From Purpureocillium takamizusanense (taxonomy: Eukaryota > Ascomycota > Sordariomycetes > Hypocreales > Ophiocordycipitaceae), in NCBI RefSeq assembly GCF_022605165.1, contig NC_063068.1, forward strand, positions 4,340,001-4,404,000: 64,000 nucleotides of DNA, read 5' to 3'. Below, in pieces: positions 1-12,041 of this stretch (the first letter of the stretch is position 1; every line of letters starts with the position of its first letter). The notes beneath the pieces were generated by a model. It did not search any database. It saw only the letters and a list, made by a program, of their open reading frames with translations, and had not been told where the DNA came from. Both the position numbers and the translations under genes were made by a program.

Positions 1-84
1 CTCAATCACATAGCACCTGCCCGCCTCGGAGCTGTCTCGCCTCATCATCTGCACCGACCTACTACTGCGCATGGTGGGGTCAAG
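1..84. other. Window edge, probable leader of the zinc-finger gene
   Basis: Sequence upstream of the ATG at 85. No stop codon lies close upstream that proves this is the true start, so an earlier exon beyond the window is possible. Confidence 0.4.
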
Positions 85-1818
85 ATGCCACCACGCTCGT
101 CCTTGACATCCTCCTTCTCAATCACAGACGCTACCAACGAAGTCGTCTGCCCTCTCCGCAATCAGGATGGCTCTAGCTGTCGCAAGCGATGTGTCGGCGT
201 GAGTTTACCTGCTTCTCTTTGGCCGCGTATCAGCTGCGTCGGCCTCGTGCCCTGCTTGCATGCATGGTCACGACGACTTGCTCAGCTCCAGCTGCCATGG
301 CGCTGCTGCGCTTCTGTATCCCGATCCGATGCGGCTGCAATAGATCACTGACCATTTCACTCGTCGCACAGGAAAAGCGATATCGCTCCATGCAGGAGCA
401 TATCCGCCGGGCGCACCCTGAACACTATATCCCCAAGCTCCCCGCGACCGAGGAAAGCTTCCTACTCATGATTAGCTCCCCGCCCCAGGAGCGCCGCAAC
501 GACCAGCCCACATCATCTGCCGCTCAGAGTTGGTCCCCCCCCCCCTCCTCTCCCGAGCTCACTGATGCAGTGGTGAGCTGACCTACCCGCCACAACAGAC
601 CTCAACGACAGAGGCAATTATTATCGTGACACACCAAGCAACCCTGGTACGCCGCGTCATAGTGATGAGTACACCACAAGTGGTGGTAACCGAATGCTGG
701 GGGCAGCTCGCGCAGCGGCGGCTCTCGCCGAACTTCACGGTATCAAGTCTGAGCGAGACATTGACATGGATGGCGTATGACTCCCTGGCCCCGCCGCTCC
801 TATCGATAGCGTTGATGGGCTCAGCCCGGCATGGACGGCAGCTGACACTCGGGCTTGACCCGCGACCACTCCAGGGTTACTATTCGGACTCGGATGGGCG
901 GCGCATTCCTCGAAGCTCGATTGAGCTGCCTCCCCTCAACCTGTCTCACAACGACATCACCAGTGATCCATTCTCTGGAGGCAGGCCACGCGAGATCCTG
1001 CCATCGCTCATGGCACATTCGCCTCCTGGCCGGTCCTCGACCCTGCCCCCGCTGCAGAGACCCCTCGGCCAACAAAGCCGCCCTCGGAAGCAGTCGGTGT
1101 CGAAGCGCGGCCGCGAGCCTCACCACAAGAAGAAGAACTCCAAGGGGCAGAACATTGACCTCTTTCGCCGTCTTCAGAACGAGGAGCCTCCAAGATATGG
1201 TGGTGGCTTTGATCGGAAGGCTCTGTCTGCAGAACCGTCCGCAAACCGCGATAAGCGGTGGGCAGACTTGATTGACGCCGCCGCGGCTTCCGCCGCGGGC
1301 GACCTGGACGATCGCACTCCAGTAAGTTTATACACTCGCCTGGGCGTGTGTCATCATGTTCTACCTCCTGACACTGTCGCCCGCAGGTTCCTCAGTCACC
1401 CGTTTCCATCCAGCGAGGTTCTTTGCCACCGTTCCACCATCCGCAGCCAGCTCAACCGACGAGCTATCAGGCCTCTCCTCTACAACAGGCTCTCACTCCA
1501 CCATCATTCAACCAAGATGTTGCCGAGCCTTTTCCATCAGTGGAAAGCGGCGAGAGTGGCGAGACATTTCACATGGGCTCCCAGGGACTCTCGGAATCGT
1601 CGCCGAGCTACGGCTCTTCGCAAAACATCCAGATTTACTGCGCCGCCTGCCAGGGAGTGTCACAGCTCAAGAACTCGTACGCATGTACCGAGTGCATCTG
1701 TGGGCTGTGTTCTACCTGTGTCGGTGTCCTCATGGCAGAGCAGGGAGCGCATAGGAAATGTCCCCGCTGTGCTACCATCGGCGGCCGGTTCAAGCCTTTT
1801 CAGCTCGAAATCAGGTGA
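85..1818 (+). CDS. RING-like zinc-finger protein, conserved in filamentous fungi
   Basis: Five exons are proposed: 85-198, 372-528, 599-774, 842-1321 and 1387-1818, giving 452 aa. The N-terminus carries a BED/C2H2-like segment (CPLRNQDGSSC, then HIRRAHPEH and LPATEESF). The middle is Ser/Pro-rich and disordered. The last 60 residues hold four CxxC-type pairs (CAAC, CTEC, CSTC, CPRC), like a RING or treble-clef zinc ribbon. Exons 1, 4 and 5 have good splice signals. The exon 2/3 junction is the weak point: the consensus donor at 573 would leave only a 26-bp intron, so I chose the rarer GTTGGT donor at 529, which gives a 70-bp intron and restores frame. The zinc-binding C-terminus suggests a protein-binding or ubiquitin-related role, but function is unknown. 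Confidence 0.72.
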
Positions 1819-2564
1819 TGTGACCATCTTCTAGGATTCGTTTTCCCCATGCATGTTCGCCTGCCTTTCCCGGTGCGGGGACGAAAAAAGCACAAGACAA
1901 ACGACCCGACATCCTTTCTAGCATCATCAACAGGCGCCCTGGACGGCATCATGATACAGTTCTGTTTTCGCTCTCGCTTTATTTCGCCCCGGGCAACACG
2001 CCTTCATGTTGATTTCCCAGAGGCACGTATTTTGCCACGGGATTTATGGCTTAGCTGGTCGGTCGGGCCTGGCTTGCGCCGCGCGCGGTACATATGGTAG
2101 GTTTTACTCCCGCTCACCTCCACGGTGACTTTTGGATACTGGCGTTCAGATTGGTTTGACAACACTGCACTGGTTGGGTATTTTGGGTAGGCAAGGTCCT
2201 CTCTGCCTCGGTGTTTTTTGGTTACTTGCTGGAGATGTTTTACTCCATTGGGTCGGCCGGGGATGGTTTAATTACGGAGGCCGGAACGTCTCATTTCACG
2301 CCTCGTGTTAGGCAGGCGCATTGTTACGTACTGCAATGAACGAATGCTCTATATCTTGTGCGCCCCGCGGACGATATCGCGGCATGGTGCTCCGTGTGAC
2401 GCGACATGTACTAATCAAGATCCGGTCTGCCGCATACCGGCGGGCACGGTATGCTCTTTGACCCAACCAACGCCAAAACAAGGCTTCAGTCCTGCCAATC
2501 CAAGTGCGGGCCGAGCAATCCATTGGTACGTGGAGCGAGACGCAAGGCACAAGTGACCAGACGT
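1819..2564. other. Intergenic, convergent 3' ends
   Basis: This is the spacer between the zinc-finger gene and the TLS1-like gene, which end towards each other. It is less GC-rich than its flanks and must hold both 3' untranslated regions. I see no gene, repeat or RNA in it. Confidence 0.6.
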
Positions 2565-3908
2565 CTAGAATCTCTTCTTTCCCGCCTTCTCCTTTTCCTG
2601 CTTGAGCAAGGCGTCACGGACGGCGGCCCGCTGGTTGCGGCTGCCGCCGAGCTTGGGGCCCTTGAGAACGTCGCCCTGGGGTTGCTGCTGGCGCGAGGCG
2701 GGCTGAGCGTGCCGCCTGCGCTGGCGGCGCAGAGCCATGTCGCTGAGATACTGCTGGCGGAACTGCTCCGCCATGCGGTCGTCGGCCGATTTGTCGTCGC
2801 CTGGCGCGGCGGGCGGCGGCACGGAAGGGGGGGGAACGTCGTAGACATCCACTGGAGATGCGCAGGTTAGCTTCTCGAGGGGCCAGCATGGCGAGAGGAA
2901 CGGGACCAGGGGGGATCGACGTGACGTACGTCTATTCTCATGAAGGAACTGCTCGACGAGCTGATCTCGCTTGATGTCATTGCTGCCACGCCTGTTACGG
3001 CCGCGGCGCGGCTTGGATGATGGCCCAGCAGTAGCCATCTCGGCGCGCTGGCGCTGGGCCTGGTCGCGGCGGTCCCAAACCTTATCCGGGACCTGGACCT
3101 CGAGCAGCTTGCCGTGCTTGGCTGGCTGGTCCGTCACGGCCTTGGTGAGCGACACGCCGGGGCGGGTGAGGTGCTGCTGCTGCTGCCCGCGGCCGTCGAC
3201 TGGCTGCGACGTAGACGCGGAGCCCGGCGACGGCGCGTTGCGGCTAGATAGGCGAGACTCTATATATTCGGTCCTTAGATGATTAGCACGCGGACAGAAG
3301 CCACCAAGGGGGGTTGGTGACGTTTGGGGAAGCGACGGCGGGCGTTTTGAGGCTGAGACGTACATGTGCCTGTCGTTGAGAGAGGCGACGAGGCCGGTCT
3401 GGTGGGTGAAGCGGTCGCCGATGCCACGGAGCGGCGGCCTGTCATCGTCGTCGGCATCGGCGTTTGCTCCTCCTCCCCGGGGGACGAGGGTGCGCGACGA
3501 GACCGAAGACATGCCGCCGGGGTGGTCGTCGGCGGGCTGCGAAGAGGAGGCGAAGCCGACGCCGACCCGGGGGCGGGCTCTCCGGGCGTTGCGCATGCGC
3601 AAGGCGGCAGCGACGGCGGACTCTTCCTCGGAGGAGCCTGCTGCGGCGGGGGCAGCGTCTTCATGCGCGTCGGCGGGAGGGCTCGCGGAGTTGGCATGAG
3701 GAACGCGGCTGCTGGTCGCCGCGGCAGGGGCGTCGACGACGACGTCGTCATCGCCGGCGCGCTGGCGGTAGCCGATCCTGCGCTTCTTGGAGCGGAAGCG
3801 GACGGTTTCGTGCTCGTACTCGCGCTTATGCTCGTGCTCGGATTTCGGGGACGCGGCACCCTCGGGGCGATGGTCGCCGGCGCCAGGTGCTGAGGCTTCT
3901 TCTTCCAT
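2565..3908 (-). CDS. TLS1: TLS1 / C9ORF78 (HCA59) family splicing-associated protein
   Basis: Three exons on the minus strand (3364-3908, 2930-3273, 2565-2851) encode 391 aa. Introns are 90 and 78 bp, both with GTACGT donors. The family signature is clear: KKRRIGYRQR near the N-terminus, GDRFTHQTG, TEYIESRLSSR across the first junction, HGKLLEV, KRDQLVEQFLHENRLDVYDV across the second, and a conserved C-terminal block (DDRMAEQFRQQYL, VLKGPKLGGSRNQRAAVRDA). Fission yeast Tls1 promotes splicing of shelterin-related transcripts and the human homologue C9ORF78 is spliceosomal, so a nuclear splicing role is inferred. The acidic Ala-rich region between the N-terminal motif and GDRFTHQTG is long and probably disordered. 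Start chosen at the ATG giving MEEEASAPG. Confidence 0.9.
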   Translation of the reverse strand: MEEEASAPGAGDHRPEGAASPKSEHEHKREYEHETVRFRSKKRRIGYRQRAGDDDVVVDAPAAATSSRVPHANSASPPADAHEDAAPAAAGSSEEESAVAAALRMRNARRARPRVGVGFASSSQPADDHPGGMSSVSSRTLVPRGGGANADADDDDRPPLRGIGDRFTHQTGLVASLNDRHMYVSASKRPPSLPQTSPTPLGGFCPRANHLRTEYIESRLSSRNAPSPGSASTSQPVDGRGQQQQHLTRPGVSLTKAVTDQPAKHGKLLEVQVPDKVWDRRDQAQRQRAEMATAGPSSKPRRGRNRRGSNDIKRDQLVEQFLHENRRTSRRSPLVPFLSPCWPLEKLTCASPVDVYDVPPPSVPPPAAPGDDKSADDRMAEQFRQQYLSDMALRRQRRRHAQPASRQQQPQGDVLKGPKLGGSRNQRAAVRDALLKQEKEKAGKKRF

Positions 3909-5617
3909 GACGAGGCGTGGGTGTTCGTGTGTAGCAAAGTGCTTTGTGCTTGAGAGGCTATGAGGAGAGCGGCGGCCTGAGCAAGGGCCAGGCTATGTTG
4001 CTGCCATGGGCGGAGGGGAGGGGACGCGAGCGGCGACGACGGCGGCGGATGGTCGATGGCGGATGGCTTGTTGGGGAGATATGTGTTGATGATTGTGGTG
4101 GTGATGACTGGGGATGGGCGAAGGAAGTCGATGCTAGTGTCCTTCGGGGGTTTTGCCTGCCTGAGGGACGGGAGGTGATGAGGTGGGCAGATTGGGCGTT
4201 GATTTGGCGCACGCAGTGCGCCGCCCAGGTGCCCAGGTGGGGCAGGGGGGTTCCAGGCTATTGCAGTACTACCTAGGTACGGGCAGGTCCCAGGCAGCGG
4301 TGAGCCAAGCCAGCGTTGAGGCCAGCTGTGGCAGTGACCTAGATGCACTGCTTCAGGGCGTCTTGAGCGACGCTGGACAGGCGGGGTACTCAGCGATAGG
4401 TGAGGTGCTGGAATGGAGTGCTGTAACAGGTCCAGCTCGCCCCAGCTGTCTCCCAGCTGTGCTCAATCTAGGGCAGCCAGCGCAAACAGCGGTACAATAC
4501 TTTTAAGGTACCTTACAGTTGCAGTTACCTCATCTGCCTCAGTTAGTAGCCGTGGACCTCTGTACATTGTATAATTGTGCGTCCTTGCACTGTTAGTAGT
4601 AATTCGCCCGGGTTGGTACCTGGTAGGTACACCCGCTGTGCAACCCCGCCGAGAACGGACGGGATCTCGAGATGCGGCAGGCGACCCGCATGTGTGCGAC
4701 GAGCACCAGAGAAGTAGCAGCCCGTCTCGCAAGATTGCAAAGAGAAAAGCAAAAACAAAGGGCGCAGCGGGATGACTTGCTCGCTCGTGAACCGTGCAAT
4801 TCGTATAGGCCATTGGGTGAGGCTTTCCAGAGCCCGGCGCATCTTGTTCTTGCTCATCAGCGCACGGTGCGAGCGAGGTACCTACCTGTGGAACGAAGTA
4901 CTAAAAGTACATCATGATGATGGTGGTTTGCGGCGGCGGGCCAGTTGCCGTGGCGGGGCGGAAGGATGCCCCCCCGCCTCGGCGGTCCAGCTCTCTCCGT
5001 AAAGTTGAACCTCACACCCTCCAAAGCATCCCTCTCTTCCATCGCGCACACAGAGAACCACCACCGGGATGCCCCAACGGGTACGCAGCTCTTTTCACTT
5101 GGTCCCCTCCCCGAGATGCATGCACGCATGCATGCCTGCCTCGCCGCCGCTGCAGAAGACGCTGACCAGCCGTGCGGCAGTTTTACTTTGTCGCCCACGG
5201 CGGCGTCGTGCAGGGTCAGTAACTACGGCAGCATCATCATGATAAAATCGAACCTCCCCCCCCCCCCCTCCTCCATTACCAGGATCTATTTTGTGGGGTT
5301 TGCTCTTGCCTTTCTTGCCACTGTTTGTTTGTCTTGTATGTGTGTTTGTTGTTGTACAAAAGTTATATTGCAAGACGTTCAGACTGACGTCAGGCTGGCT
5401 CCCGCCCCCTTTTTCGGAGCCACATACTGCAACAGGCGTTGGCTTCCGGTACTTTACCAGAGAAAAGGCTCGCGAATATGGCGTGACGGGCTGGTGCAGG
5501 AACACAAGCGACAACAAGGTGCGTTGTCTGTTCTTCACACTGGCTCGGCCTTCATAAAACTCGCGTGCGACGACGGGGCCGCCCGCCGCGCACGCACGAC
5601 ACAAAACAAAAGCTACT
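3909..5617. other. Intergenic with palindromic motifs and C-tract
   Basis: No supported gene. It contains the perfect palindrome TACCTAGGTA at 4270-4279, several GGTACC-containing pieces (about 4507, 4615, 4876), and a C-homopolymer near 5259-5270. The part next to 3908 must hold the TLS1-like promoter. Confidence 0.5.
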
Positions 5618-6012
5618 TTACACACGGTATGAGCTGTGGCTAACGCAAATCGCCAAACCCCGGCGGGAGAGCAGGTCGAAGGGGAGGTCCAGGGCGAGGA
5701 CGAGGCGCTGCAAAAGTTCTTCAAGGATATCGATGACGGGCCGCGACACGCGCACGTCGTGCAGGTCACCAGGGAGGATCGCGAGGCGGTGGATGGCGAG
5801 CAGAGCTTCTCTGTCCGCCGTTGACGAGTAAACTCGGTAACTTGACGTGTGTCCCTTCTTGACCGTACGTACTCTGTTTCGATGCCCAAGTGCTGGTTGA
5901 CGCCGTCGCCCAAGTCAATCGCTGCGACGCCAGTGTCGCCAAGTACATATAATATGCCCCCTGCAAGTAAATACAACCCCGGGTGCCAAGCACATAATGG
6001 CAATCCCGTCAA
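5618..6012 (-). other. Possible small gene or antisense open frame, unresolved
   Basis: On the minus strand an open frame 5873-6012 can be joined over a 62-bp intron (5811-5872, GTACGT...CAG) to 5618-5810 while keeping frame. The result is a leucine-rich product of about 110 aa (segments such as HRLAILPGDLHDVRVSRPV). However there is no ATG in the first segment, which runs straight into the 3' end of PRP16. The plus strand has a competing acidic open frame over 5636-5824 with the same codon alignment, and one of the two is probably a shadow of the other. No family was recognised. Confidence 0.2.
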
Positions 6013-8942
6013 AAGCCTCTACCGCGTCTCTTAATGACGGGCTTCTTCACGGCCCCCTGCGTGACAAACTTCTTGCCGTCGGCAGGCCCGCCCACCTTCT
6101 TCTTGGTGGCGCGCTCCTCCTCGGCCTGCCTGCGCAGCTCCTCGCGGCGCTTGTCGTCGGCCATCTTGGCCTCAATCTCCATCTTGCGGTTGAACTCGGT
6201 CTCGGTGATGCGCTTCTCGCGCGCCGAGTAGCCCTTCTCCTTGATGGAGTAAAAGACGCCGCCCAGGTCCGCCAGCCAGTGCGGGTCCACGGCCGTCACC
6301 GTCGACACGAACACCTTGGACGTGAGCACCAGCTCGTGGTAGACGACGTAGTCGGGCGGGTGGCCGGCGTACAGCGCGCTCGTCGGGTGAAGCTGCACCG
6401 CCACGTTGGTTCGCAGGTTGATGTACTCGCCCGAGCCCTTGTATTTGGCCGCCTGGTGGTAGTAGCCCGAGCAGATGCACTTGCGTATCATGTCCCAGTC
6501 CATGCCGCAGCTGTTGAGCTGCATCTTCTGCATCTTGACAATGTCCAGCAGCTGCTCCCGGATCTCCTTGGCCCGCCGCAGCGACTTGGAGTGCAAGAAG
6601 TGCTTGATGCACCACCCGTCCGAGTAGCCGTTGGCCTTCCACGCAGAGTACACCTGCAGGTACGTCAGGTGGTCCGACTCGTGCACCCAAAACTTCTCGC
6701 GCTGCGCATCCGCCTCGTCCTGCCGCTCCTTGGGCCTGTAGAAGACGTTGGGCACCGACAGCATGGACACAATCGTAATCATCTCCTCGCTACACCCGTA
6801 CTCCTCGGCCGTGATCAGCAGCTTGGCTAGCGACGGGTCCATGGGAAACGCGCTCATCTTGCGGCCCAGCTCCGTCAGCTCGCCTAGGTTGTCGAGCGCC
6901 CCTAGCGCCCATAGGTCGAACATGGACGTCGAGATGGTGTCTTGTGGCGGCGGGTCCATAAAGTCGAAGTCGAGGAGGTCCTTGACCCCGAGTGACTTGA
7001 GCATCAGCACCGTGTTGGACAGATTCGTCCGCTGAATCTCAGGGATCGTCTGCAGGTACAGCTCCTCCTTGAACGCTTTCTCCGTATACAGCCGAAATGC
7101 CTTGCCGGGCCCCGTCCGGCCGGCACGACCCGACCGCTGTGACCCATTGGCCTGTGATATGGGCGTGATCTGAAGCGTGTCCATGCCCATCTTGGGATTG
7201 TACACCTTCATCTTGGAGTAGCCTGCGTCCACGACGTATTTGATGCCGTCCACCGTCAAGCTCGTCTCCGCAATGTTGGTGGCAACAATACACTTTCGCA
7301 CCCCTGGCGCCGCGCGGTCAAAGATTTTGGCCTGCAGGTCCGCCGGCATCTGACTGTAGATGGGAAGAATGCTGAGTTTTGGGGGATCGTTGAGTGCGTC
7401 CAGACGCTTCTGGACAAGCTCGCAGGTAATTTCAATGTCCTCCTGGCCCGTCATGAAGACGAGAATATCACCAGCGTCCATGGAAACGTGGATGGCAAGT
7501 ACCTGCTGCACTGCCTGGTCCACGTAGTCCTCGACGGGCGACCGGTGGAACATGACGTCGACCGGAAACGTCCTCCCTGGAATCGTAAACTCGGGCGCAC
7601 CGCCAAAGAAGTCGGAGAAGCGCTTGGCGTTCATTGTTGCTGAAGTGACGATGAGCTTCAGGTCTCGCCTCCGCTGCAGTATCTTCTTGAAGAGCCCCAT
7701 AAGGATGTCCGTGTTGAGGGCCCGCTCGTGCGCCTCGTCCATGATGATGCACGAATACCGGTCAAGGTCCGGCTCGTTGAGCGATTCTCGCAGCAAGATA
7801 CCATCTGTCATGTACTTGATGACAGTCTCGTCGCTGGTGACATCCTCAAATCGAATGGAATAGCCGACCGTACTCCCCAATCGAACCTGCATCTCATCTG
7901 CGACACGCTTCGCCACACTCATGGCAGCCACGCGCCTGGGCTGCGTGCAGGCTATCTTGCCGGTCCGGCCGTATCCGTCCTCATATAGGAACTGCGTCAA
8001 TTGCGTCGTCTTTCCGGAGCCCGTCTCGCCTATCACAATGGTGACTTGGTTCTCCCGGACGACACGTAGAAGCTCCTCGCGCACAGCAAACGCAGGCAAA
8101 AACTCCCGCTGCTCGCGCAAGGATTTGCTTTGGCTGAAGTCGCTGGCGCCCTCCCCCTTCTTCATGTGCTCCGAGAACTTGTTTCCCTTCTTCTCGCGGT
8201 TGGCTTGCACCTCCTCCTCGCCGGCCATGGGCAGGGCGCTGTCCCCGTCCTCCTCCTTGGCCCCCATGATATTTCCAAGAGTCGTGCCGGTGATGCTCGT
8301 CGCCTGCTGCGCCTGTCGCTGTCGCTCGCGCTGCTGGCGAGCTTCCTTGACCACCCGGCTGCCTTTCCGACTAAAGACGGCCATGTCGCTTTGGTAGTCC
8401 CGCACAGCAGGTACAGGCTCGAGCTGCTTCGTGAAGATGGTGCGGCCGTCGAGGAACGGCGGGCGCAAGTCATGCACCAGCAGGTGAACGCGGGTCGCCT
8501 CCTCGTCGTCAAAGTCGGATGCCATGTCTCGACGCTGGGCGACGCCCGATACCAGCATGCGGTTTGTCTCCCAGGCATCGTTCTCCTTCCGTCTTTGCTC
8601 TTGTCTGGCGTCGTAGCGACTCGTCATTTTCTCTGCCCTGGCTGACTCCTGCTGCTGGCTCTCCCACGCCGACGTGTCGTAGGACGCAAAGGGGTTATGA
8701 GTGTCGTCGCCGAGCGTGTGTCCACCGAGTTCATCGCCGCCATACCAGTCGCGATCCAGCAACAGCGAGTCCTGGTCTGTCGGCTCGGGCTTGTCGGGCT
8801 CTCGCGGCGGCGTCGGCGCGTAATGCGACTGCGCCCTGGGTGTCGAGCCTCGCGATCCGTTTTGGAAGCGGCTCTGCGGTCGCGCAGAATCCAGCCTCCG
8901 CCGCTTGGGATTGAACCCGTCGTATTCCCTGTCGCCTGCCAT
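6009..8942 (-). CDS. PRP16: Pre-mRNA-splicing ATP-dependent RNA helicase PRP16 (DHX38)
   Basis: Intronless, 977 aa, read from the ATG at 8942 ([10 protein letters not shown]). It is a DEAH-box spliceosomal ATPase. The core shows motif [11 protein letters not shown] (305-314), Ia TQPRRVAA (333-340), II DEAH (402-405), III SAT (434-436), [10 protein letters not shown] (555-563) and [10 protein letters not shown] (602-609), followed by the winged-helix/ratchet and OB-fold region. The N-terminal 280 residues are charged and Arg/Gln-rich, including KEEDGDSA at 229-236, typical of Prp16 rather than Prp2, Prp22 or Prp43. Prp16 remodels the spliceosome after the first catalytic step so that exon ligation can proceed. 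The C-terminus is basic ([12 protein letters not shown]). The open frame extends further upstream, but 8942 fits the family start and leaves a normal shared promoter with PWP1. Confidence 0.95.
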   Translation of the reverse strand: MAGDREYDGFNPKRRRLDSARPQSRFQNGSRGSTPRAQSHYAPTPPREPDKPEPTDQDSLLLDRDWYGGDELGGHTLGDDTHNPFASYDTSAWESQQQESARAEKMTSRYDARQEQRRKENDAWETNRMLVSGVAQRRDMASDFDDEEATRVHLLVHDLRPPFLDGRTIFTKQLEPVPAVRDYQSDMAVFSRKGSRVVKEARQQRERQRQAQQATSITGTTLGNIMGAKEEDGDSALPMAGEEEVQANREKKGNKFSEHMKKGEGASDFSQSKSLREQREFLPAFAVREELLRVVRENQVTIVIGETGSGKTTQLTQFLYEDGYGRTGKIACTQPRRVAAMSVAKRVADEMQVRLGSTVGYSIRFEDVTSDETVIKYMTDGILLRESLNEPDLDRYSCIIMDEAHERALNTDILMGLFKKILQRRRDLKLIVTSATMNAKRFSDFFGGAPEFTIPGRTFPVDVMFHRSPVEDYVDQAVQQVLAIHVSMDAGDILVFMTGQEDIEITCELVQKRLDALNDPPKLSILPIYSQMPADLQAKIFDRAAPGVRKCIVATNIAETSLTVDGIKYVVDAGYSKMKVYNPKMGMDTLQITPISQANGSQRSGRAGRTGPGKAFRLYTEKAFKEELYLQTIPEIQRTNLSNTVLMLKSLGVKDLLDFDFMDPPPQDTISTSMFDLWALGALDNLGELTELGRKMSAFPMDPSLAKLLITAEEYGCSEEMITIVSMLSVPNVFYRPKERQDEADAQREKFWVHESDHLTYLQVYSAWKANGYSDGWCIKHFLHSKSLRRAKEIREQLLDIVKMQKMQLNSCGMDWDMIRKCICSGYYHQAAKYKGSGEYINLRTNVAVQLHPTSALYAGHPPDYVVYHELVLTSKVFVSTVTAVDPHWLADLGGVFYSIKEKGYSAREKRITETEFNRKMEIEAKMADDKRREELRRQAEEERATKKKVGGPADGKKFVTQGAVKKPVIKRRGRGF

Positions 8943-9272
8943 GGTCACGCGACCCCGATACTCGGGCGGATGTTGTGCAGGATCGAGCTGGCAGAAGGGA
9001 AATAGGGAAGGAGGACGATGATGCTTTCCAAGTCGTGAGAGCAGTAGCGCGTTTGGAACTTTGGCGTCACTCACTGGTGGGCGAGGTTTTCCCGACACAC
9101 TTCCCTGGGTGACGACAGGGGAGCTTATCGATAAACCCCACCACCTGAAATTTTTGGGACGGCGCAGGAAGAATTTCTGGCGGTCGCGACGAGCCCAAGC
9201 CAAACACACGGTGCACGGCTCTGGCACGGCGTTGCAGACTTCGCGCCTTGATACCCCCAGCACGAGCCCGCG
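8943..9272. promoter_or_regulatory. Divergent promoter shared by PRP16 and PWP1
   Basis: Only 330 bp separate the PRP16 start codon (8942, minus) from the PWP1 start codon (9273, plus). Both promoters and 5' leaders must fit here. It pairs a splicing factor with a ribosome-biogenesis factor. No clear TATA box is visible. Confidence 0.6.
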
Positions 9273-10964
9273 ATGTCCATGATCACAGCGGCCCAATGGG
9301 TTCCCCGCGGCTTCGCGGCGCCCTTTCCCAAAAAGTACACGCTCGACGAGGAGGAGTATGGCCGGATAGCGGAGCTGGCCAAGCTGCAGCTTGACGATGC
9401 CGAGGAGGATCTCAAGGAGGCGCAGGAAGACGGCGCCGAGGATGCGAGCGAGGATGCCGCCGACGAGAAGATGCATGTCGAGGACGACAAGCCGAGTAAA
9501 GAGAAAAGGTGAGACAGGGCTCGCCCCGGCAAGTGCGCGCCGCCTGCAATTCATTAACCGTGCGTCCCCAGCGCCGCCGCCGACGATGACGACCTAAAGG
9601 AGTACGATCTGGAGCACTACGACGACGACGAGGACCCTGTACAGAGCAGTGGTCAGGGAATGAGCATGTTTGGCAACATCAAATCGCTGGCCTACTACGA
9701 GTCGAACAAGGAGGACCCGTACATCACGCTTCAGGGGGAGGACGACGTCGACGATGAGGACCGCGAAGACTTGCAAATATTGGCCACCGACAACCTCATC
9801 CTGTCGGCCAAGGTCGAGGACGAGATGGCACATCTCGAGGTTTACGTGTACGAGGACGACGGCGACAACCTGTACGTGCACCACGACATCATGCTGCCGG
9901 CGATCCCCCTGAGTGTCGAGTGGCTCGACCTACCCGTGAACAGTGCCGGCACGGACAAGGACGCCCGGGGCAACTACGTGGCCGTTGGCACCATGGACCC
10001 GGACATTGAGATCTGGGACCTCGACACCATCGACTGCATGTACCCCAACGCGATACTCGGGCAGGGCGGCAACGCGGACGCGGCCGGCGAGCAGAAGAAG
10101 AAGAAAAAGAAGAAGGGCAAGCGGGCCAACGACGAGTACCACGTCGACGCCGTGCTGTCACTGGCCGCCAACCGCCAGCACCGCAACCTACTGGCGTCGG
10201 CGTCGGCGGACAAGACGGTCAAGCTCTGGGACCTCAACACGGCCAAGTGCGCCAAGTCGTACTCGTACCACACCGACAAGGTGTGCTCCCTAGCCTGGAA
10301 CGCCAAAGAGGCGACGGTGCTCCTAAGCGGCAGCTACGACCGTACGATTGTCGCGGCCGACATGCGCGCGCCGGACGCAAAGGCGCCGCGATGGGGCGTG
10401 GAGAGCGACGTCGAGAACGTGCGGTGGGATCCGCACGACCCCAACTTTTTCTTCGTGTCGACGGAAGGCGGCGCGATTCACTATCACGACATCCGAAACG
10501 CCCCCTCGAAGCCCGAGGCGACCAAGTCCGTGTGGACGCTACAAGCGCACGACGAGTCCGTCTCCTCCTTTGATGTCAATGGCGTCATCCCCGGCTTCAT
10601 GGCGACGGGCTCAACCGACCGAACGGTCAAGCTGTGGAACATCTCCCCAACGGGGCCATCCATGGTGGTGTCGCGTAACCTCGACGTGGGCAAAGTGTTC
10701 GCGACGACGTTTGCGCCCGACCCCGAGGTGGCGTTCCGTCTCGCCGTCGCGGGCAGCTCGGGAAGCATGCACGTTTGGGACACGAGCACGAACCCCTCAG
10801 TTCGCAAGGCGTTTGCGCAAAGAGTGCCGGAGCCCAAAGACGGCGCCGAGGACCGCCTGGTGGGCGTCGAGGACGACGACAGCAGCTCGAGCGACGAAGA
10901 GGAGGACGGAGGTGTAGGGGCAGCCGAGGGACAAGACGAGGACGACTCCATGGATGAGGACTAG
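9273..10964 (+). CDS. PWP1: Periodic tryptophan protein 1 (PWP1), WD40 ribosome-biogenesis factor
   Basis: Two exons, 9273-9508 and 9572-10964, are joined over a 63-bp intron (GTGAGA...CAG) to give 542 aa. The N-terminus ([17 protein letters not shown]) and the following acidic stretch match Pwp1. WD repeats follow, with blades visible at [67 protein letters not shown] and [12 protein letters not shown] Lys-rich insertion ([10 protein letters not shown]) lies between the first two blades, and the tail is acidic, as is usual for nucleolar assembly factors. Yeast Pwp1 acts in 60S precursor maturation. The gene diverges from PRP16. The start ATG gives MSMITAAQW; the second ATG three codons in is also possible. 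Confidence 0.95.
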
Positions 10965-12008
10965 ACAATGGGGCTTGCACGCACCGCCAGGCTTGACATG
11001 GCCGAATATAGCAACCGGCCGTTGGGAGCAAGCCATCATTGCCGATTGCGAAGGACGCCGGCAGGCGAATGCACGACAGAATAAGGCGGATTGTCGGCGG
11101 ATCGTGCATGTGCTTTTGATACACCAGCCTGCTCCTGCAATACGTATGTACATAGAAAGCTGATTGATGCTTGGATTACGCGGCACAGCTTGAATGAGCG
11201 TGGCCTAGAGGTACATTTGTGTTCGCTCGCAGGTACGAAGCATGTAGTGTACTTTGTGTACGTATTTCACGTACTTTGTAGGAAGTACCTAGAGGCAGTC
11301 AGTTGGCCCCAGGATCAGTTTAGATTGAGCCAACGTTTGTTTCATGCCCGCAAACCTCGGGGGTTACTGGGAACGTCCAGGTAATAATATGCAGGGTCTG
11401 TCTGAGTCTCTGAGGCGATGGGGGCGAGCGGATGACGTCGCGGGCATTGGCACCACCGTGCTTCCTCGAGAGAGACGCGCGTGTGTCTCTGTAGGATTAC
11501 TGAAGTGCCGACAAGGACGAATTGGGAGACATGGTCGTCGCATCGGAGCAGCGAGTGCCTGGGCACACGGCTCCTCAGCGAAGTAAATGAATAATGCACG
11601 ATGCTTGACCGGGGGTTGACGCGTTCCCCCCGGCTCCCCCCACCTGCTCTTCTTCCCTACGCGCGAAGCAGAAGCAGAGCCGCGACGAGCGTCCCATGGT
11701 AGAGTCCTCGGTAGTGGTTCGTAGTCGTCGTCGTCGTCGTTGCGGGGATGGTGTGTGCGAGTACCTACCGCTTCTACTTTGGACCACTGGGGGCGAGGGG
11801 GTTCGGTCGGTCGCATTCACGTGGAGTCAAGAGCTAAAGTTTCCAGGTAGGTACCTTATGCTTGTTCGTGAAGGTGAAACGCGAGGGAGGTGGTAGGACG
11901 TAGTTAGTTCCTCAGCTACATGATTCGTACGTGGTATATTACGGAGACAAGACGAAACGCAGCCATGCGCGCAACGCACGTGCGAGCCCACATAGTACTA
12001 CTAACAAG

Positions 12009-12040
<32 letters not shown>

Positions 12041-12041
12041 A
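12009..12041. repeat. (AAC)n microsatellite
   Basis: About eleven uninterrupted AAC/CAA units lie between genes, followed about 80 bp later by a G-homopolymer tract. Confidence 0.9.

Noticed and set aside
775..841. Possible in-frame stop in the zinc-finger gene suggesting a pseudogene
   Set aside because: A 67-bp intron with GTATGA donor and CAG acceptor removes the stop and keeps phase, so an intact gene is the simpler reading.
3275..4348. A 357-codon open frame on the minus strand overlapping the TLS1-like gene
   Set aside because: It is out of frame with the recognised protein, rich in Pro/Ser/Ala and without motifs; a shadow of GC-rich coding sequence.
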